The notes: generated from the letters alone by a model not told the origin. DNA of 64,000 bases from Ignatzschineria rhizosphaerae (GCF_022655595.1 NZ_CP093379.1:2740010-2804009), one strand, 5' to 3'; shown: positions 37,382 through 46,619, counted from the first letter of the stretch. Translations and numbers: made by a program.

Positions 37382-37457
37382 TAGATAAGAATATCCGAAT
37401 ACCTACATATTCAGATGCTTTAGCAGACTTTGCAACAAGGCTTGAAATGATTATTTG
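37382..37457 (+). pseudogene. Small phage gene, 3' part beyond the composite transposon
   Basis: Encodes DKNIRIPTYSDALADFATRL plus EMII and a stop. It continues the frame of the fragment at 33063-33165. Confidence 0.7.
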
Positions 37458-37521
37458 AAAATATTTGCCTAGATACGTATCCAGTGATATGCTAATGTTG
37501 TAGATTCGGATTTTTGCGTAT

Positions 37522-37546
37522 AAGCTCTCTTAGGAGAGCTTTTTTG
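37522..37546 (+). terminator. Rho-independent terminator
   Basis: AGCTCTC-TTAG-GAGAGCT followed by TTTTTT; probably the end of the old phage operon. Confidence 0.8.
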
Positions 37547-37715
37547 TTGGATGAAATATAGATAAAAAAATAGCAAGGCATTGCTAGGGATGCACCTTGC
37601 TATAGTTAATTATTTATCAAAACTTAATATTAAGCTTTAATAAAATAACACTTTTATAATAATTTGTTAATGTTTATTTAATTGTAGTGTGTATATTATA
37701 CATAATATATATGTC

Positions 37716-37925
37716 TTACTGCTCAATAAATCTCTTAGAGTAAGTAATAAACATTTGCTCGGTAGTTTCTCTCATTCTATGTGAGTTACCTAGTTTGATG
37801 TTGTTGCCGCAAGTGCAAATAAAATTATTATGAAGGGCTGATAGTTTTTTGCTATGGGTAGTTTTGCAAATGCAACATTTAAGTTTGATATCAAAGTCAG
37901 GTAAGATTTCATCTAAATTGAACAT
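37716..37925 (-). CDS. Small zinc-ribbon-like hypothetical protein
   Basis: 69 aa. Four cysteines in two knuckles (KCCICKTTH and ICTCGN) suggest a zinc ribbon. No DNA- or RNA-binding family is assigned. It is isolated on the minus strand in a long AT-rich region. Confidence 0.55.
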   Translation of the reverse strand: MFNLDEILPDFDIKLKCCICKTTHSKKLSALHNNFICTCGNNIKLGNSHRMRETTEQMFITYSKRFIEQ

Positions 37926-38359
37926 AAAAATTCCATTTTTTATAAGTATATAAAAATAGCCACTGTATATAGATTGTGGGAATTTTATTTAGAGCATAGG
38001 CGTATAGAGCAATCTATCCGCGGATGATTCCACTGCATTAGCTTCTAACTGTATGGTTAGTGGCAATGATATGCGTGTGAGAAAGCGCTGAGGGTAAAAG
38101 CTGGGTTCGTGAATACGAGTAGTCGAAAGATTAGAATCCCATGCTCCGTGCGCTTATTTGTACGAGTTGCTAGCGTAACTAGCTACTGAATTTAAATAGC
38201 TCGCTTTGGAGTAACCATAAGTAAATGAAAATTTTATTCAATAATATTTCTATTTTGGAAATATAGAATTTCTATTTAAACATATTTAATTATATGATTA
38301 ATAAGTGTAATATTTGTTTTTTGTATGCTGTTTATAAACTAAAATAGGATGTTCATTGT
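37926..38359. other. Non-coding region with a more GC-rich, hairpin-rich core
   Basis: Within AT-rich flanks, about 37990-38215 is richer in G+C and contains CTAAC-TGTATG-GTTAG (~38046-38061), TTCGT-GAAT-ACGAG (~38106-38119) and GCTAG/CTAGC around 38170-38185. It has no ORF of note. It may encode a structured RNA upstream of the outer-membrane gene; I recognise no family. Confidence 0.3.
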
Positions 38360-39040
38360 ATGAAAAAGATTGCTTTATTTACTGTATTGGGAATTATATT
38401 TTTTAACGCACAGGCATTTGCTGAATCTAAAGAGGGGTATTATGTTTCAGGAAGGGCGGTGTATTCTGATCAAAAAGCAAAAAATATGGATACAAGCGCT
38501 CGGCCCGGGATTGGTAGTTTTGTAAAAGGAACAGATAGTAAAAAATATGGGATTGGCTCTGTTGCTTTAGGGTATCAATTTTCTTCTGATTGGAGAGTGG
38601 AAGGTGAGTTTACCTTTCCTAAAGAAAATGAGTTTACTAGCGGGTCGACAGCATTCCCTACGAGTTTAAATCATCATAAAATAAGAACTCAAAGATTAAT
38701 GTTAAATGTTTATAAGGACTTTTATTTAACAGATGAATTTGGATTATATGTAAATGCCGGATTAGGTGTGGCTGAACTTAAGTCTAAGGGATGGCAGGGG
38801 AATGAAGGTAGACAATACAACTCTAATAGTGATAGAAATATTGCTTATAGTTTAGGTGTTGGTGCTACTTATCGTCCTATTGAAAATGTAAATATTGATT
38901 TCGGGTATCGATACATCGATTCAGGAAAAACGGAAAGTGGATGGAATGCCTTTGGCAATGCTAGAGGCTTGCAAGATGAGCAGATGAAAGCAAAAATTGA
39001 GTCACAAGAGTTATATTTAGGTCTTAGATACGTATTTTAA
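38360..39040 (+). CDS. Small outer membrane beta-barrel protein
   Basis: 226 aa. Signal peptide (~1-21, ending AFAES), then alternating beta strands, a typical eight-stranded OmpA/Opa-like barrel, with the C-terminal strand ELYLGLRYVF ending in Phe as recognised by the BAM complex. Conserved GLYVNAGLGVAELKSKG and NIDFGYRYIDSG. A terminator follows. It could be an adhesin or resistance barrel; specificity cannot be read. Confidence 0.8.
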   Translation: MKKIALFTVLGIIFFNAQAFAESKEGYYVSGRAVYSDQKAKNMDTSARPGIGSFVKGTDSKKYGIGSVALGYQFSSDWRVEGEFTFPKENEFTSGSTAFPTSLNHHKIRTQRLMLNVYKDFYLTDEFGLYVNAGLGVAELKSKGWQGNEGRQYNSNSDRNIAYSLGVGATYRPIENVNIDFGYRYIDSGKTESGWNAFGNARGLQDEQMKAKIESQELYLGLRYVF

Positions 39041-39064
39041 AAAAATTATAGTATAAATTTTTCT

Positions 39065-39088
39065 AGCTCGCTTCGGCGGGCTTTTTTG
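39065..39088 (+). terminator. Terminator after the outer membrane protein
   Basis: AGCTCGC-TTCG-GCGGGCT followed by TTTTTT. Confidence 0.88.
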
Positions 39089-39151
39089 TTCCTGATCGTA
39101 AACTGCTATTATTAAATCTCGATAAATTACACTTTAACCGGAGGTGTAAAT

Positions 39152-39418
39152 ATGAGTAGTAATGGCATCACAGCAAAAGAGGCGAGAGAAGCTACAGAAA
39201 TTAGTGGTTTCAATGCAGTTGAAGAGGCTTTGGTTATTATTAATAACGTGATAAAAATTTCAACGCAACAAGGTAAGGATTTTGCAGAGCCCAGTGTTAG
39301 TAAGGAGGGTATAGATTCTAGCGGTTTGAGTTTCATCGTTTCAGATTTGCAGGGCCGCGGGTTTAAAGTGAAATCTTTTACAGGGGATGCTATATATCGA
39401 TTTAAAATTTCTTGGTAA
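39152..39418 (+). CDS. Small hypothetical protein, paralog 1
   Basis: 88 aa after GGAGGTGTAAAT. The C-terminal half (LSFIVSDLQGRGFKVKS then FKISW) matches the next gene (LNLMVADLEKRGFVVQK then LTLSW), so the two are tandem paralogs. Function unknown; probably phage-derived from the context. A UUCG hairpin terminator follows. Confidence 0.65.
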   Translation: MSSNGITAKEAREATEISGFNAVEEALVIINNVIKISTQQGKDFAEPSVSKEGIDSSGLSFIVSDLQGRGFKVKSFTGDAIYRFKISW

Positions 39419-39440
39419 AAATTGACTGTCAACAAGTACA

Positions 39441-39463
39441 AACTCGCTTCGGCGAGTTTTTTA
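39441..39463 (+). terminator. Terminator between the two small paralogs
   Basis: AACTCGC-TTCG-GCGAGTT followed by TTTT. Confidence 0.82.
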
Positions 39464-39487
39464 TTGCTTATTAAAAAGGGATTAATT

Positions 39488-39787
39488 ATGGATAAAGTTA
39501 AAGGTATTATGGCTAAACAGGCTAGATATAAGGCTAGATATAAGGCTAGATATAATTTTGATAATGCAGATGCTAGCGTTGAGGATATTCTTAAATCAGT
39601 TGATGAGGATATTCGTACTATGGCTGCTTCTGGGAGTTTTACTCTGACAGAAAGATTTTCTGCAAAATCATTAAGTGTTGATGATCTTAATTTGATGGTT
39701 GCTGATTTAGAGAAAAGAGGGTTTGTAGTTCAGAAGGAGTCTGATGAAAACGACCACACTTTAACGCTTAGCTGGGAATGTGAATAG
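39488..39787 (+). CDS. Small hypothetical protein, paralog 2, with KARY repeats
   Basis: 99 aa from ATG 39488, which has AAAAGGGA upstream; an earlier possible start would overlap the terminator. Residues 12-23 contain three tandem KARY/QARY units coded by a repeated GCTAGATATAAG. The rest is paralogous to the preceding gene. Confidence 0.65.
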   Translation: MDKVKGIMAKQARYKARYKARYNFDNADASVEDILKSVDEDIRTMAASGSFTLTERFSAKSLSVDDLNLMVADLEKRGFVVQKESDENDHTLTLSWECE

Positions 39788-39820
39788 CAGCTATAAAACC
39801 TATTATTACAACCTTCAGTT

Positions 39821-39841
39821 GCCCCGAAAGGCGCTTTTTTA
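39821..39841 (+). terminator. Weak hairpin before the endolysin-like gene
   Basis: GCC-CCGAAA-GGC followed by GCTTTTTT; short stem. Confidence 0.4.
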
Positions 39842-39854
39842 ATGGGAAAAATAA

Positions 39855-40409
39855 ATGAATACAGGAATAGTGGGCGGAGCTGTGAAAGCGGTATCCGACA
39901 ATCAATTAGATTTCCCGTGGATTAAATGGGGAATGAAAGAGCTTGGAGTTAAGCGTACTGGTATTGGTACCGGTAATCCTAGAATCCTCGAATACTGGCA
40001 AATGTTCAGAATGAGTGGCATTAAGAATGAAAAGGTTTCTTGGTGTTCGGCATTTGTAGGCACAGCGCTTGAAGCGGTTGGAATCAATACCAACTCACAA
40101 GATCGGTCGATCTATCAAAAGCGTACTAAAGACAGTTCACAATATTGGCTTCATTGGGACGGTGGCGAAAAAGTAGATCCTTGTTATGGGTGTATCGCGG
40201 TAATGACAAGATCAGGTGGCGGCCACGTTGGTTTTATTATTGGCGAAGATGGCGATAGCTGGGTTTTACTCGGTGGCAATCAAGGCTCAGCTATTTCAAT
40301 CGCTAAGTTCCCTAAATCTCGCTTTATTGGATATGTAATGCCAAAGGGATATAAGCCATTTAAGCCGATTCCGAATCTAAAAGCCCAGACAGAGGCGAAT
40401 ATACAGTAA
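39855..40409 (+). CDS. TIGR02594-type phage peptidoglycan hydrolase-like protein
   Basis: 184 aa. NlpC/P60-like (CHAP-related) fold with catalytic Cys in VSWCSAFVGTALEAVG and His in GGGHVGFIIGE, then VLLGGNQGSAISIAKFP, a strong match to the TIGR02594 family found in phage lysis regions. No signal peptide or holin is seen. Likely endolysin of the decayed prophage. Confidence 0.85.
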   Translation: MNTGIVGGAVKAVSDNQLDFPWIKWGMKELGVKRTGIGTGNPRILEYWQMFRMSGIKNEKVSWCSAFVGTALEAVGINTNSQDRSIYQKRTKDSSQYWLHWDGGEKVDPCYGCIAVMTRSGGGHVGFIIGEDGDSWVLLGGNQGSAISIAKFPKSRFIGYVMPKGYKPFKPIPNLKAQTEANIQ

Positions 40410-40759
40410 CTAAATTTATAATTTAATCAAACGCTTAAGAAGCTCATTGAGTGATCAGACACAGGATAAGTACACAGAGATATTCAGGATAAGTGCGGGA
40501 ACAAGTTGGACGTGACGGGAACAAACGGGAAAGTTATTGCAACAGTGTTGCAGGTTTGATTGTTCGTTAACTTAAGTGTAATATCTTTTCCAGAGGTGAA
40601 CATACTTGATATGTTTTCCGCTGATTCCAGAGCTCGGCATTTTAAGTCGGGTTTCTGTGCTTTTATGTCTGCACAAAATAAAAGCCCGAAAGGTTTGGCG
40701 CTACTTTTAATAAGGTTGTAGGCTTACTGCTATCGGGCATATCTAGGCTAATATTAAAT
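40410..40759. other. Intergenic region after the endolysin-like gene
   Basis: 350 bp with no supported gene. It contains a palindromic GCAACAGTGTTGCAG (40548-40562) and a short frame MSAQNKSPKGLALLL (from ~40664) that stops after 18 codons. It ends at the left end of IS481 copy 4, where the rest of the old lysis region is gone. Confidence 0.4.
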
Positions 40760-41632
40760 TGTAGGATTTTATCGCGTTGTTTACAGTATTAGGAGAAAAT
40801 ACTGTTATGAATATCCATCGAAAAACAAAATTAACGCCGTTTCATCGAGAAGAGATTTGGCGATCACATCATCAAGAAAAATTTACCGTAACCTATCTAG
40901 CTGAGCGTTTTATGGTAAGCAGACCTACGATCTATAAAGTACTAAAACAAGGTAGATTGAACTTGTTTGTGCCATTAGCTAGTAAAAATGAACGTTATAG
41001 AACAATTAAGTATGGCATTAAACGTCTTGCAAAGATTGAAAAATCTATTGAAGAGAAACTTAAAAAGAGGGCTAAACGTTTATAACAAAAACTATCCTGG
41101 CGAGATGGTCCATGTGGATACTAAACGGCTCCCTCTTTTAAAAGGGGATCTTAAAAATCGCACTAGAGAGTATTTATTTGTAGGAATTGATGATTTTTCA
41201 AGAGAACTTTATGCCGGTATTTATCCTGATAAATCACAGTTTAGTGCTGCTGAATTTCTTCGATGGGATCTGTTAGAACAGTGTCCCTATACTGTAGAAT
41301 GCACCTATTCGGATAATGGTCGTGAGTATAAAGGTACATCAGAACATGCCTTTGTCGAAATGTGTCTAACACATAAGATTAATCAAAAGTTCACAAAGCC
41401 AGCTTGCCCTCAAACGAATGGAAAAGCAGAAAGAGTCATTCGAACACTCATGGAAATGTGGCATAATCAGGAGGAGTTTATCAGTTCAGATGATCGGAAA
41501 AAGAAGCTAAAACGATTTTTGAACTATTACAACACAGTAAAACCTCATAAGGGTATTAATGGTTTAACGCCTTATGAAGTTTTAGAAAATTATTTTAACA
41601 CTGAAGTGTAAACAACCCGCCGATTTCTAACA
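40760..41632 (+). mobile_element. IS481-type element copy 4 (873 bp, no target duplication)
   Basis: Full ends. Flanks ATTAAAT (left) and CTTAGAA (right) do not match, so adjacent DNA was lost or rearranged after insertion. One base longer than consensus. Confidence 0.92.
40777..41611 (+). pseudogene. IS481-type transposase copy 4, frameshifted
   Basis: Identical to the intact copies except that ACGTTTATAAC replaces ACGTTATAAC (~41080), shifting the frame after 102 residues. The downstream part (YNKNYPGEMVHVDTKRLP to the end) is otherwise intact in the other frame. Confidence 0.9.
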
Positions 41633-41702
41633 CTTAGAATAAGTTAAAAATAGGATTTACACAAAATTTAGGACGGGCTCCGTTAAATTCGGGGTACACA
41701 TC

Positions 41703-42635
41703 TTACTTTTCTGAGTATTGTGTTGCTTGGATGATGTCTGCCCAATCTTTTTTGTACTCAATAGGAATAAAAGCTTGGCTACCACTACTTTTCATTTGAA
41801 TATTCTGAGAAAAATCGTAATTAAAAAAACAGCGTTTAATATCATTTTTGAGCGCAGGGTTAAGATTATGGGCATATGAGAATGCATCTGAGTTAAAAGA
41901 AGTGCTCTGAAATATAACTCTAAAATTCTGGTATTTAACTTCATGGTTAAATATCATTCTACTGAATATTTTTGAAGATATTGTTGCTGCATCATAAACT
42001 CCTCGATCTACCCCTAATATAGATTGTTCGTGTGACCCTGAGAATATTATTTTATAATCTCTATCTGGAATTAGTTTTTCTGGAGGGAATAATAAAAATG
42101 CTGCTAAATGACCAGTAAAAGAATATTTATCTGTATGAGCTATAATCTTATCTTTAAGGTCTGACAGTTTTGTATAAGGAGAGTTGCGATTCGTAATTAC
42201 GAACAATTTATTATCATAGGAAGAATCTGTATAACTTCTTGTAGCAAAAGGAATAACTCCAGATTGATTAACTGCAAACACGGTGCTACCTGTTGAAAAT
42301 CCAGCGATGTGAGCCCTATTGTTTTTCATAGCATAGATTGCTGCTCGGTTATTCGTCACCGGGTGAAATGCAACTCTGTGTTGCAAGCAGCTCTCTAGAT
42401 GCTCTACAAAAGGGATGAAGGTTGATTTGTAATCAGGCGCTCTTTCTGATTCTACATAAGTGAAAATAAGTATTTCTGGATTTATCCAGTCGTTCGGATT
42501 AATAGGGGGATCAGCTAGGAGATCAAAATCATTATCACAGTACTCAATAGTAAGAGAGCCCCTATTTAGGCAATCATATTCTTTTGCTATTGATAGGTTT
42601 AATAAAAATATTGTGATTATTATTAAAAATCTCAT
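41703..42635 (-). CDS. PhnD-like phosphate/phosphonate ABC transporter substrate-binding protein
   Basis: 310 aa. Signal peptide (~1-17, ending LSIAKEY), then a type-II periplasmic binding fold: ILIFTYVESERAPDYKSTFI, a later HIAGFSTGSTVFAVN, and KLSDLKDKIIAHTDKYSFTG typical of PhnD. The GSHEQSILGVDRGVYDAA segment also fits. No permease or ATPase genes are adjacent, so its role in transport is uncertain. Confidence 0.82.
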   Translation of the reverse strand: MRFLIIITIFLLNLSIAKEYDCLNRGSLTIEYCDNDFDLLADPPINPNDWINPEILIFTYVESERAPDYKSTFIPFVEHLESCLQHRVAFHPVTNNRAAIYAMKNNRAHIAGFSTGSTVFAVNQSGVIPFATRSYTDSSYDNKLFVITNRNSPYTKLSDLKDKIIAHTDKYSFTGHLAAFLLFPPEKLIPDRDYKIIFSGSHEQSILGVDRGVYDAATISSKIFSRMIFNHEVKYQNFRVIFQSTSFNSDAFSYAHNLNPALKNDIKRCFFNYDFSQNIQMKSSGSQAFIPIEYKKDWADIIQATQYSEK

Positions 42636-42785
42636 GGTAATATCCTAGATAATTGTAAAATAACAGTTGAATTTAGCGATTTTTGCTTGGAAAGCTATAA
42701 GTCAATATAAATTGTTGGTATTAATTCTCATTTCAAGTCGTAAAATCGGAAGGAATTTGACAGAATGGTGATTTTGCTCATTAAT

Positions 42786-43028
42786 TTAATTAACAGGGAA
42801 AAACTTAGGAATTCCGTCCAATAGCGAAACCTGCTTTATTCTCAAATTAGAGACTTCTTTAGATGTTTTCCAGCGAATAATGCTTTCAATTCCGTTTTGC
42901 TCAAGTTCGTGAAGCTTAAAGTAAACTTCAACTTCTTCATCATCGAGAATGAAACAAAGCTTCAATGCAGAATGCCCATTATTAAGCTCACGAAGATTGA
43001 GTCTATTTATGTCAAATTGCAAAGTCAT
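42786..43028 (-). CDS. Hypothetical protein, possibly phage-derived
   Basis: 80 aa, MTLQFDINRLNLRELNNGHS. Acidic, beta-rich, with no family recognised. A start with AGGATCTGCA upstream is plausible. Confidence 0.5.
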   Translation of the reverse strand: MTLQFDINRLNLRELNNGHSALKLCFILDDEEVEVYFKLHELEQNGIESIIRWKTSKEVSNLRIKQVSLLDGIPKFFPVN

Positions 43029-43139
43029 TGCAGATCCTTATTTTAATTGTTTTCACTACCTAAACAGCTACATCAATTTGATGCAGTGAAAGTGCGGTAG
43101 TAGATTATTGCTTGCTTCTCAGCAATTCTGGATTATATC

Positions 43140-43771
43140 AACGAAATCCCTGCCTCTTTTAAGGCTCTCTCATTATTCTCTTTAGTGTCGCATTTGTCTA
43201 TGAAGTCTGACCACCATTGAAGCATTGGTCTAATTTCTATATTCTGATTTCTGTTTTTGTCGAGCTTTCCATTGATAATAGGCTTGTCTTGAAAAACCTA
43301 AATAGTTACAGATCTTACTGATTGAGGCTGTTACTTTCCCTTCTCTTTTAGCCTCTGTGATAGCTTTTTGGGTAACTCGATTCCCATATCATTTTCCATA
43401 TAGCTAAAAAGTTCTTCAAAAAATTGGTTTTTATCTTGGCTGTCAGTTAACTTCTTCTCAAGCTCTTTGATTCTCTGTTCAGGTGTCTTTTCAATAGGTT
43501 TGTTCATGATATCGAGCCTTAATATATTGGGAGTTTCTGACTTCCAATTTAGCACGCCATATTTCCTCAACCAAACTAAAACCGTTGAACGACCTTGAAT
43601 ACCATAATGGTGTTGTGCTTGTTTATAAGTCATTGCACCAGCTTCAACCTCTGCAACTACGGCAAGTTTAAAAACCAAAGTGTAATCTTTTTGAGTTCGT
43701 TTAATGTACGTTGTCATTTAGTTTCTCCAAATTAAACCAGTAAAGTTGTCAACGTTATTTAGGACGGATCA
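43140..43771 (-). mobile_element. IS3-family remnant (orfA plus start of orfB)
   Basis: The right end (complement TGATCCGTCCTAAATAACG, 43771) is present. OrfA is intact at 43331-43717, but orfB is cut: the frame reads ASISKICNYLGFSRQAYYQW and ends about 35 residues in. A similar TTTAGGACGG string at about 41665-41674 may be a stray relative of this end. Confidence 0.7.
43331..43717 (-). CDS. IS3-family transposase OrfA
   Basis: 128 aa: HTH (MTYKQAQHHYGIQGRSTVLVW) then a coiled-coil (RIKELEKKLTDSQDKNQFFEEL). It starts MTTYIKRTQKDYTLVFKLAVV. Without its orfB it cannot transpose, though it might still bind the ends of relatives. Confidence 0.85.
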   Translation of the reverse strand: MTTYIKRTQKDYTLVFKLAVVAEVEAGAMTYKQAQHHYGIQGRSTVLVWLRKYGVLNWKSETPNILRLDIMNKPIEKTPEQRIKELEKKLTDSQDKNQFFEELFSYMENDMGIELPKKLSQRLKEKGK

Positions 43772-43782
43772 GATGTTAATAA

Positions 43783-43817
43783 AAAAGCTCACGAATTATT
43801 ATCCGTGAGCTTTTGAA
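43783..43817 (-). terminator. Terminator of the amino-acid permease
   Basis: On the minus strand, AAAAGCTCACGGAT... pairs with ...TTCGTGAGCTTTT and is followed by TTATT. Confidence 0.8.
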
Positions 43818-43843
43818 GTGTTATGTAATAACGTTATGAGGGG

Positions 43844-45220
43844 TTATTTTTTACCAATATTATATTTTTGAGCGATGATGCCCATTCCTACAATGATGAT
43901 TGCTAATAATGTTGTATAAAGGACCTCAGTTTGCTTACCAGCATTTTTATAGAGAATCATAGCCGCAACAGAAATCACAATAAAGGCAATGACGATATAG
44001 GTGAGCCAAGGGAAACACCACATTTTAAAGGTGAGCTCTTTACCTTCTGCTTGCATTTTACGTCTTAATTTTAGCTGTGTAACGGCAATTGCAAGATAAA
44101 CGTAGAGAGAAACGGTACCTGTTGCTGCCATTAACACATCATAGATATCGAGCTTATCAAGGGCTGATAAAATAGCAGCGATAATAGTAAAAATACAAGA
44201 AACTAAAACACCAACCCATGGACTACCTGATTTATTTAGTTTGCTCATAGAGCGATGCGCATCTCCCCTTTTAGAAAGAGAGAAGAGCATTCTTGAGCAA
44301 GTATATAGTGCTGAGTTAAAGCAGCTACAAACGGAAGTAAGAACGATAAAGTTGACGATCGTGCGAGCATAAGGAATTCCAAGCTGATCAAGCGTGACGC
44401 TATAAGTTCCCCATGTAGGGTCTGTCAGGCGAGGATCTGTATAGTTTACTAAGCAAACTGCGACAAACATGGAACCGACATAGAAGATAATAATACGGAT
44501 ACCCACGGAATTTGTGGCACGGCGAATAGCTTGCTCTGGAATTTTAGATTCAGCTGCGGCAATTGTGGCAATTTCAGCACCCATATAAGAGAACATAACG
44601 ATCAATATCGCAGTGACTACAGATGGTGTCCCGTTTGGCATAAAGCCGTGTTTTGTTAAGTTAGCAATGCCGCGAGTTGCGGTATCTCCCCAAGGCCAGA
44701 TATGAATGATTGCTAAGCTACAGACAATTAAGAAGATGACAATTGCTACAACCTTAATTAGCGCAAACCAGAATTCAAATTCGCCATAGTTTTTTACATT
44801 CATAAAATTGATCACGCCAAAAATGACGGTGACAGCAATCATGTAGAGCCATATTGGGATTTCTGGGAACCATCCATTGAGGATAACGCCGGCAACATAA
44901 GCTTCCCAGCCCATTAAAAGTGCCCAGAAATACCAATAGAGCCAGCCAATGGTAAAGCCTGCCCAGCGACCAATCCCTAAATCTGCATAAGTTGAGAAAG
45001 AGCCGCTATCGGGTTTCGCAATAGCCATCTCTCCAAGCATACGCATAATGAGTAATACAAGAATCCCACCTAGCATATAAGCTAAAATTGCTGCAGGACC
45101 GGCATTATAGATGACGTTTCCTGAGCCAACAAATAGGGCTCCACCTATAACGCCGGCAATAGATATCATGGTTAAATGGCGAGACTTCAGACCATTTTGT
45201 AATTCACCTTGGTTTGACAT
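43844..45220 (-). CDS. APC-superfamily amino acid permease (GabP/AroP-like)
   Basis: 458 aa with about 12 transmembrane segments. It has the AAT-family N-terminus LKSRHLTMISIAGVIGGALFVGSG, with the substrate-binding helix 1 GVIGGALFVG, and MFSYMGAEIATIAAAESK in helix 6, typical of GABA and aromatic amino-acid permeases. Substrate not resolved. It is monocistronic with its own terminator. Confidence 0.88.
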   Translation of the reverse strand: MSNQGELQNGLKSRHLTMISIAGVIGGALFVGSGNVIYNAGPAAILAYMLGGILVLLIMRMLGEMAIAKPDSGSFSTYADLGIGRWAGFTIGWLYWYFWALLMGWEAYVAGVILNGWFPEIPIWLYMIAVTVIFGVINFMNVKNYGEFEFWFALIKVVAIVIFLIVCSLAIIHIWPWGDTATRGIANLTKHGFMPNGTPSVVTAILIVMFSYMGAEIATIAAAESKIPEQAIRRATNSVGIRIIIFYVGSMFVAVCLVNYTDPRLTDPTWGTYSVTLDQLGIPYARTIVNFIVLTSVCSCFNSALYTCSRMLFSLSKRGDAHRSMSKLNKSGSPWVGVLVSCIFTIIAAILSALDKLDIYDVLMAATGTVSLYVYLAIAVTQLKLRRKMQAEGKELTFKMWCFPWLTYIVIAFIVISVAAMILYKNAGKQTEVLYTTLLAIIIVGMGIIAQKYNIGKK

Positions 45221-45452
45221 ACGTTTCCTTCAAATTCCAACTTTCAATGTTATTAACGTTGGCAGATTTATTCTCTTTATAAAAATATTCCGCATATTTT
45301 TTCTGCCAATTAGGAAAATTAGCAAATTTTAACAGGGATGGAAAGTACTATTTATCATAAGCTTGATGTTGAGTAAGAAGGATAGCGTGATTATGACTAT
45401 AAAAAAGGGAGTTTACAGAGAGATTTTAGTCATTGATTTATAAATGCTATTT

Positions 45453-46324
45453 TGTTAGAAATCGGCGGGTTGTTTACACTTCAGTGTTAAAATAATTTTC
45501 TAAAACTTCATAAGGCGTTAAACCATTAATACCCTTATGAGGTTTTACTGTGTTGTAATAGTTCAAAAATCGTTTTAGCTTCTTTTTCCGATCATCTGAA
45601 CTGATAAACTCCTCCTGATTATGCCACATTTCCATGAGTGTTCGAATGGCTCTTTCTGCTTTTCCATTCGTTTGAGGGCAAGCTGGCTTTGTAAACTTTT
45701 GATTAATCTTATGTGTTAGACACATTTCGACAAAGGCATGTTCTGATGTACCTTTATACTCACGACCATTATCCGAATAGGTGCATTCTACAGTATAGGG
45801 ACACTGTTCTAACAGATCCCATCGAAGAAATTCAGCAGCACTAAACTGTGATTTATCAGGATAAATACCGGCATAAAGTTCTCTTGAAAAATCATCAATT
45901 CCTACAAATAAATACTCTCTAGTGCGATTTTTAAGATCCCCTTTTAAAAGAGGGAGCCGTTTAGTATCCACATGGACCATCTCGCCAGGATAGTTTTTGT
46001 TATAACGTTTAGCCCTCTTTTTAAGTTTCTCTTCAATAGATTTTTCAATCTTTGCAAGACGTTTAATGCCATGCTTAATTGTTCTATAACGTTCATTTTT
46101 ACTAGCTAATGGCACAAACAAGTTCAATCTACCTTGTTTTAGTACTTTATAGATCGTAGGTCTGCTTACCATAAAACGCTCAGCTAGATAGGTTACGGTA
46201 AATTTTTCTTGATGATGTAATCGCCAAATCTCTTCTCGATGAAACGGCGTTAATTTTGTTTTTCGATGGATATTCATAACAGTATTTTCTCCTAATACTG
46301 TAAACAACGCGATAAAATCCTACA
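45453..46324 (-). mobile_element. IS481-type element copy 5 (872 bp)
   Basis: Intact ends and perfect 7-bp target duplications GCTATTT (45446-45452 and 46325-46331). Probably a recent insertion. Confidence 0.93.
45474..46307 (-). CDS. IS481-type transposase, copy 5 (intact)
   Basis: 277 aa, intact, differing from copy 3 by only a few residues (RTIKHGIKR, LLEQCPYT, KAERAIRT). Full HTH and DDE motifs. With copy 3 it is a candidate source of transposase for all copies. Confidence 0.93.
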   Translation of the reverse strand: MFTVLGENTVMNIHRKTKLTPFHREEIWRLHHQEKFTVTYLAERFMVSRPTIYKVLKQGRLNLFVPLASKNERYRTIKHGIKRLAKIEKSIEEKLKKRAKRYNKNYPGEMVHVDTKRLPLLKGDLKNRTREYLFVGIDDFSRELYAGIYPDKSQFSAAEFLRWDLLEQCPYTVECTYSDNGREYKGTSEHAFVEMCLTHKINQKFTKPACPQTNGKAERAIRTLMEMWHNQEEFISSDDRKKKLKRFLNYYNTVKPHKGINGLTPYEVLENYFNTEV

Positions 46325-46585
46325 GCTATTTCAATTTAAGAAAAATGAGAATTGTAGTTTTAGCACAAGATGTTGTTGTCAGAAGGGTGGAAATAGTGAC
46401 GATTTTTGCAGAGGTAAAATGGCGAGAAATCATTAATCTTTTTTATTGTAAGAAAGTTTTATTGAAACAATTTCTCATATAAAGAATAAGATGTTTATCT
46501 TTATGTATAGAGGGAATATCAGTGGTAATAAGAGGGAACTCATTTACGCCAAAATTCCCGCCAAGCAAAATTGAAGGCAACAAAA

Positions 46586-46605
46586 AGCCCGCTGTTTAGC
46601 GGGCT
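46586..46605 (-). terminator. Terminator beside the prophage boundary
   Basis: AGCCCGCT-AAAC-AGCGGGCT on the minus strand, followed by TTTTTG. It faces leftward, out of the prophage side. Confidence 0.75.
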
Positions 46606-46619
46606 CTTCGTTTTAATAA

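Noticed and set aside
39515-39553. CRISPR-like repeats
   Set aside because: The repeat is a direct in-frame 12-bp tandem with no spacers, inside a coding gene.
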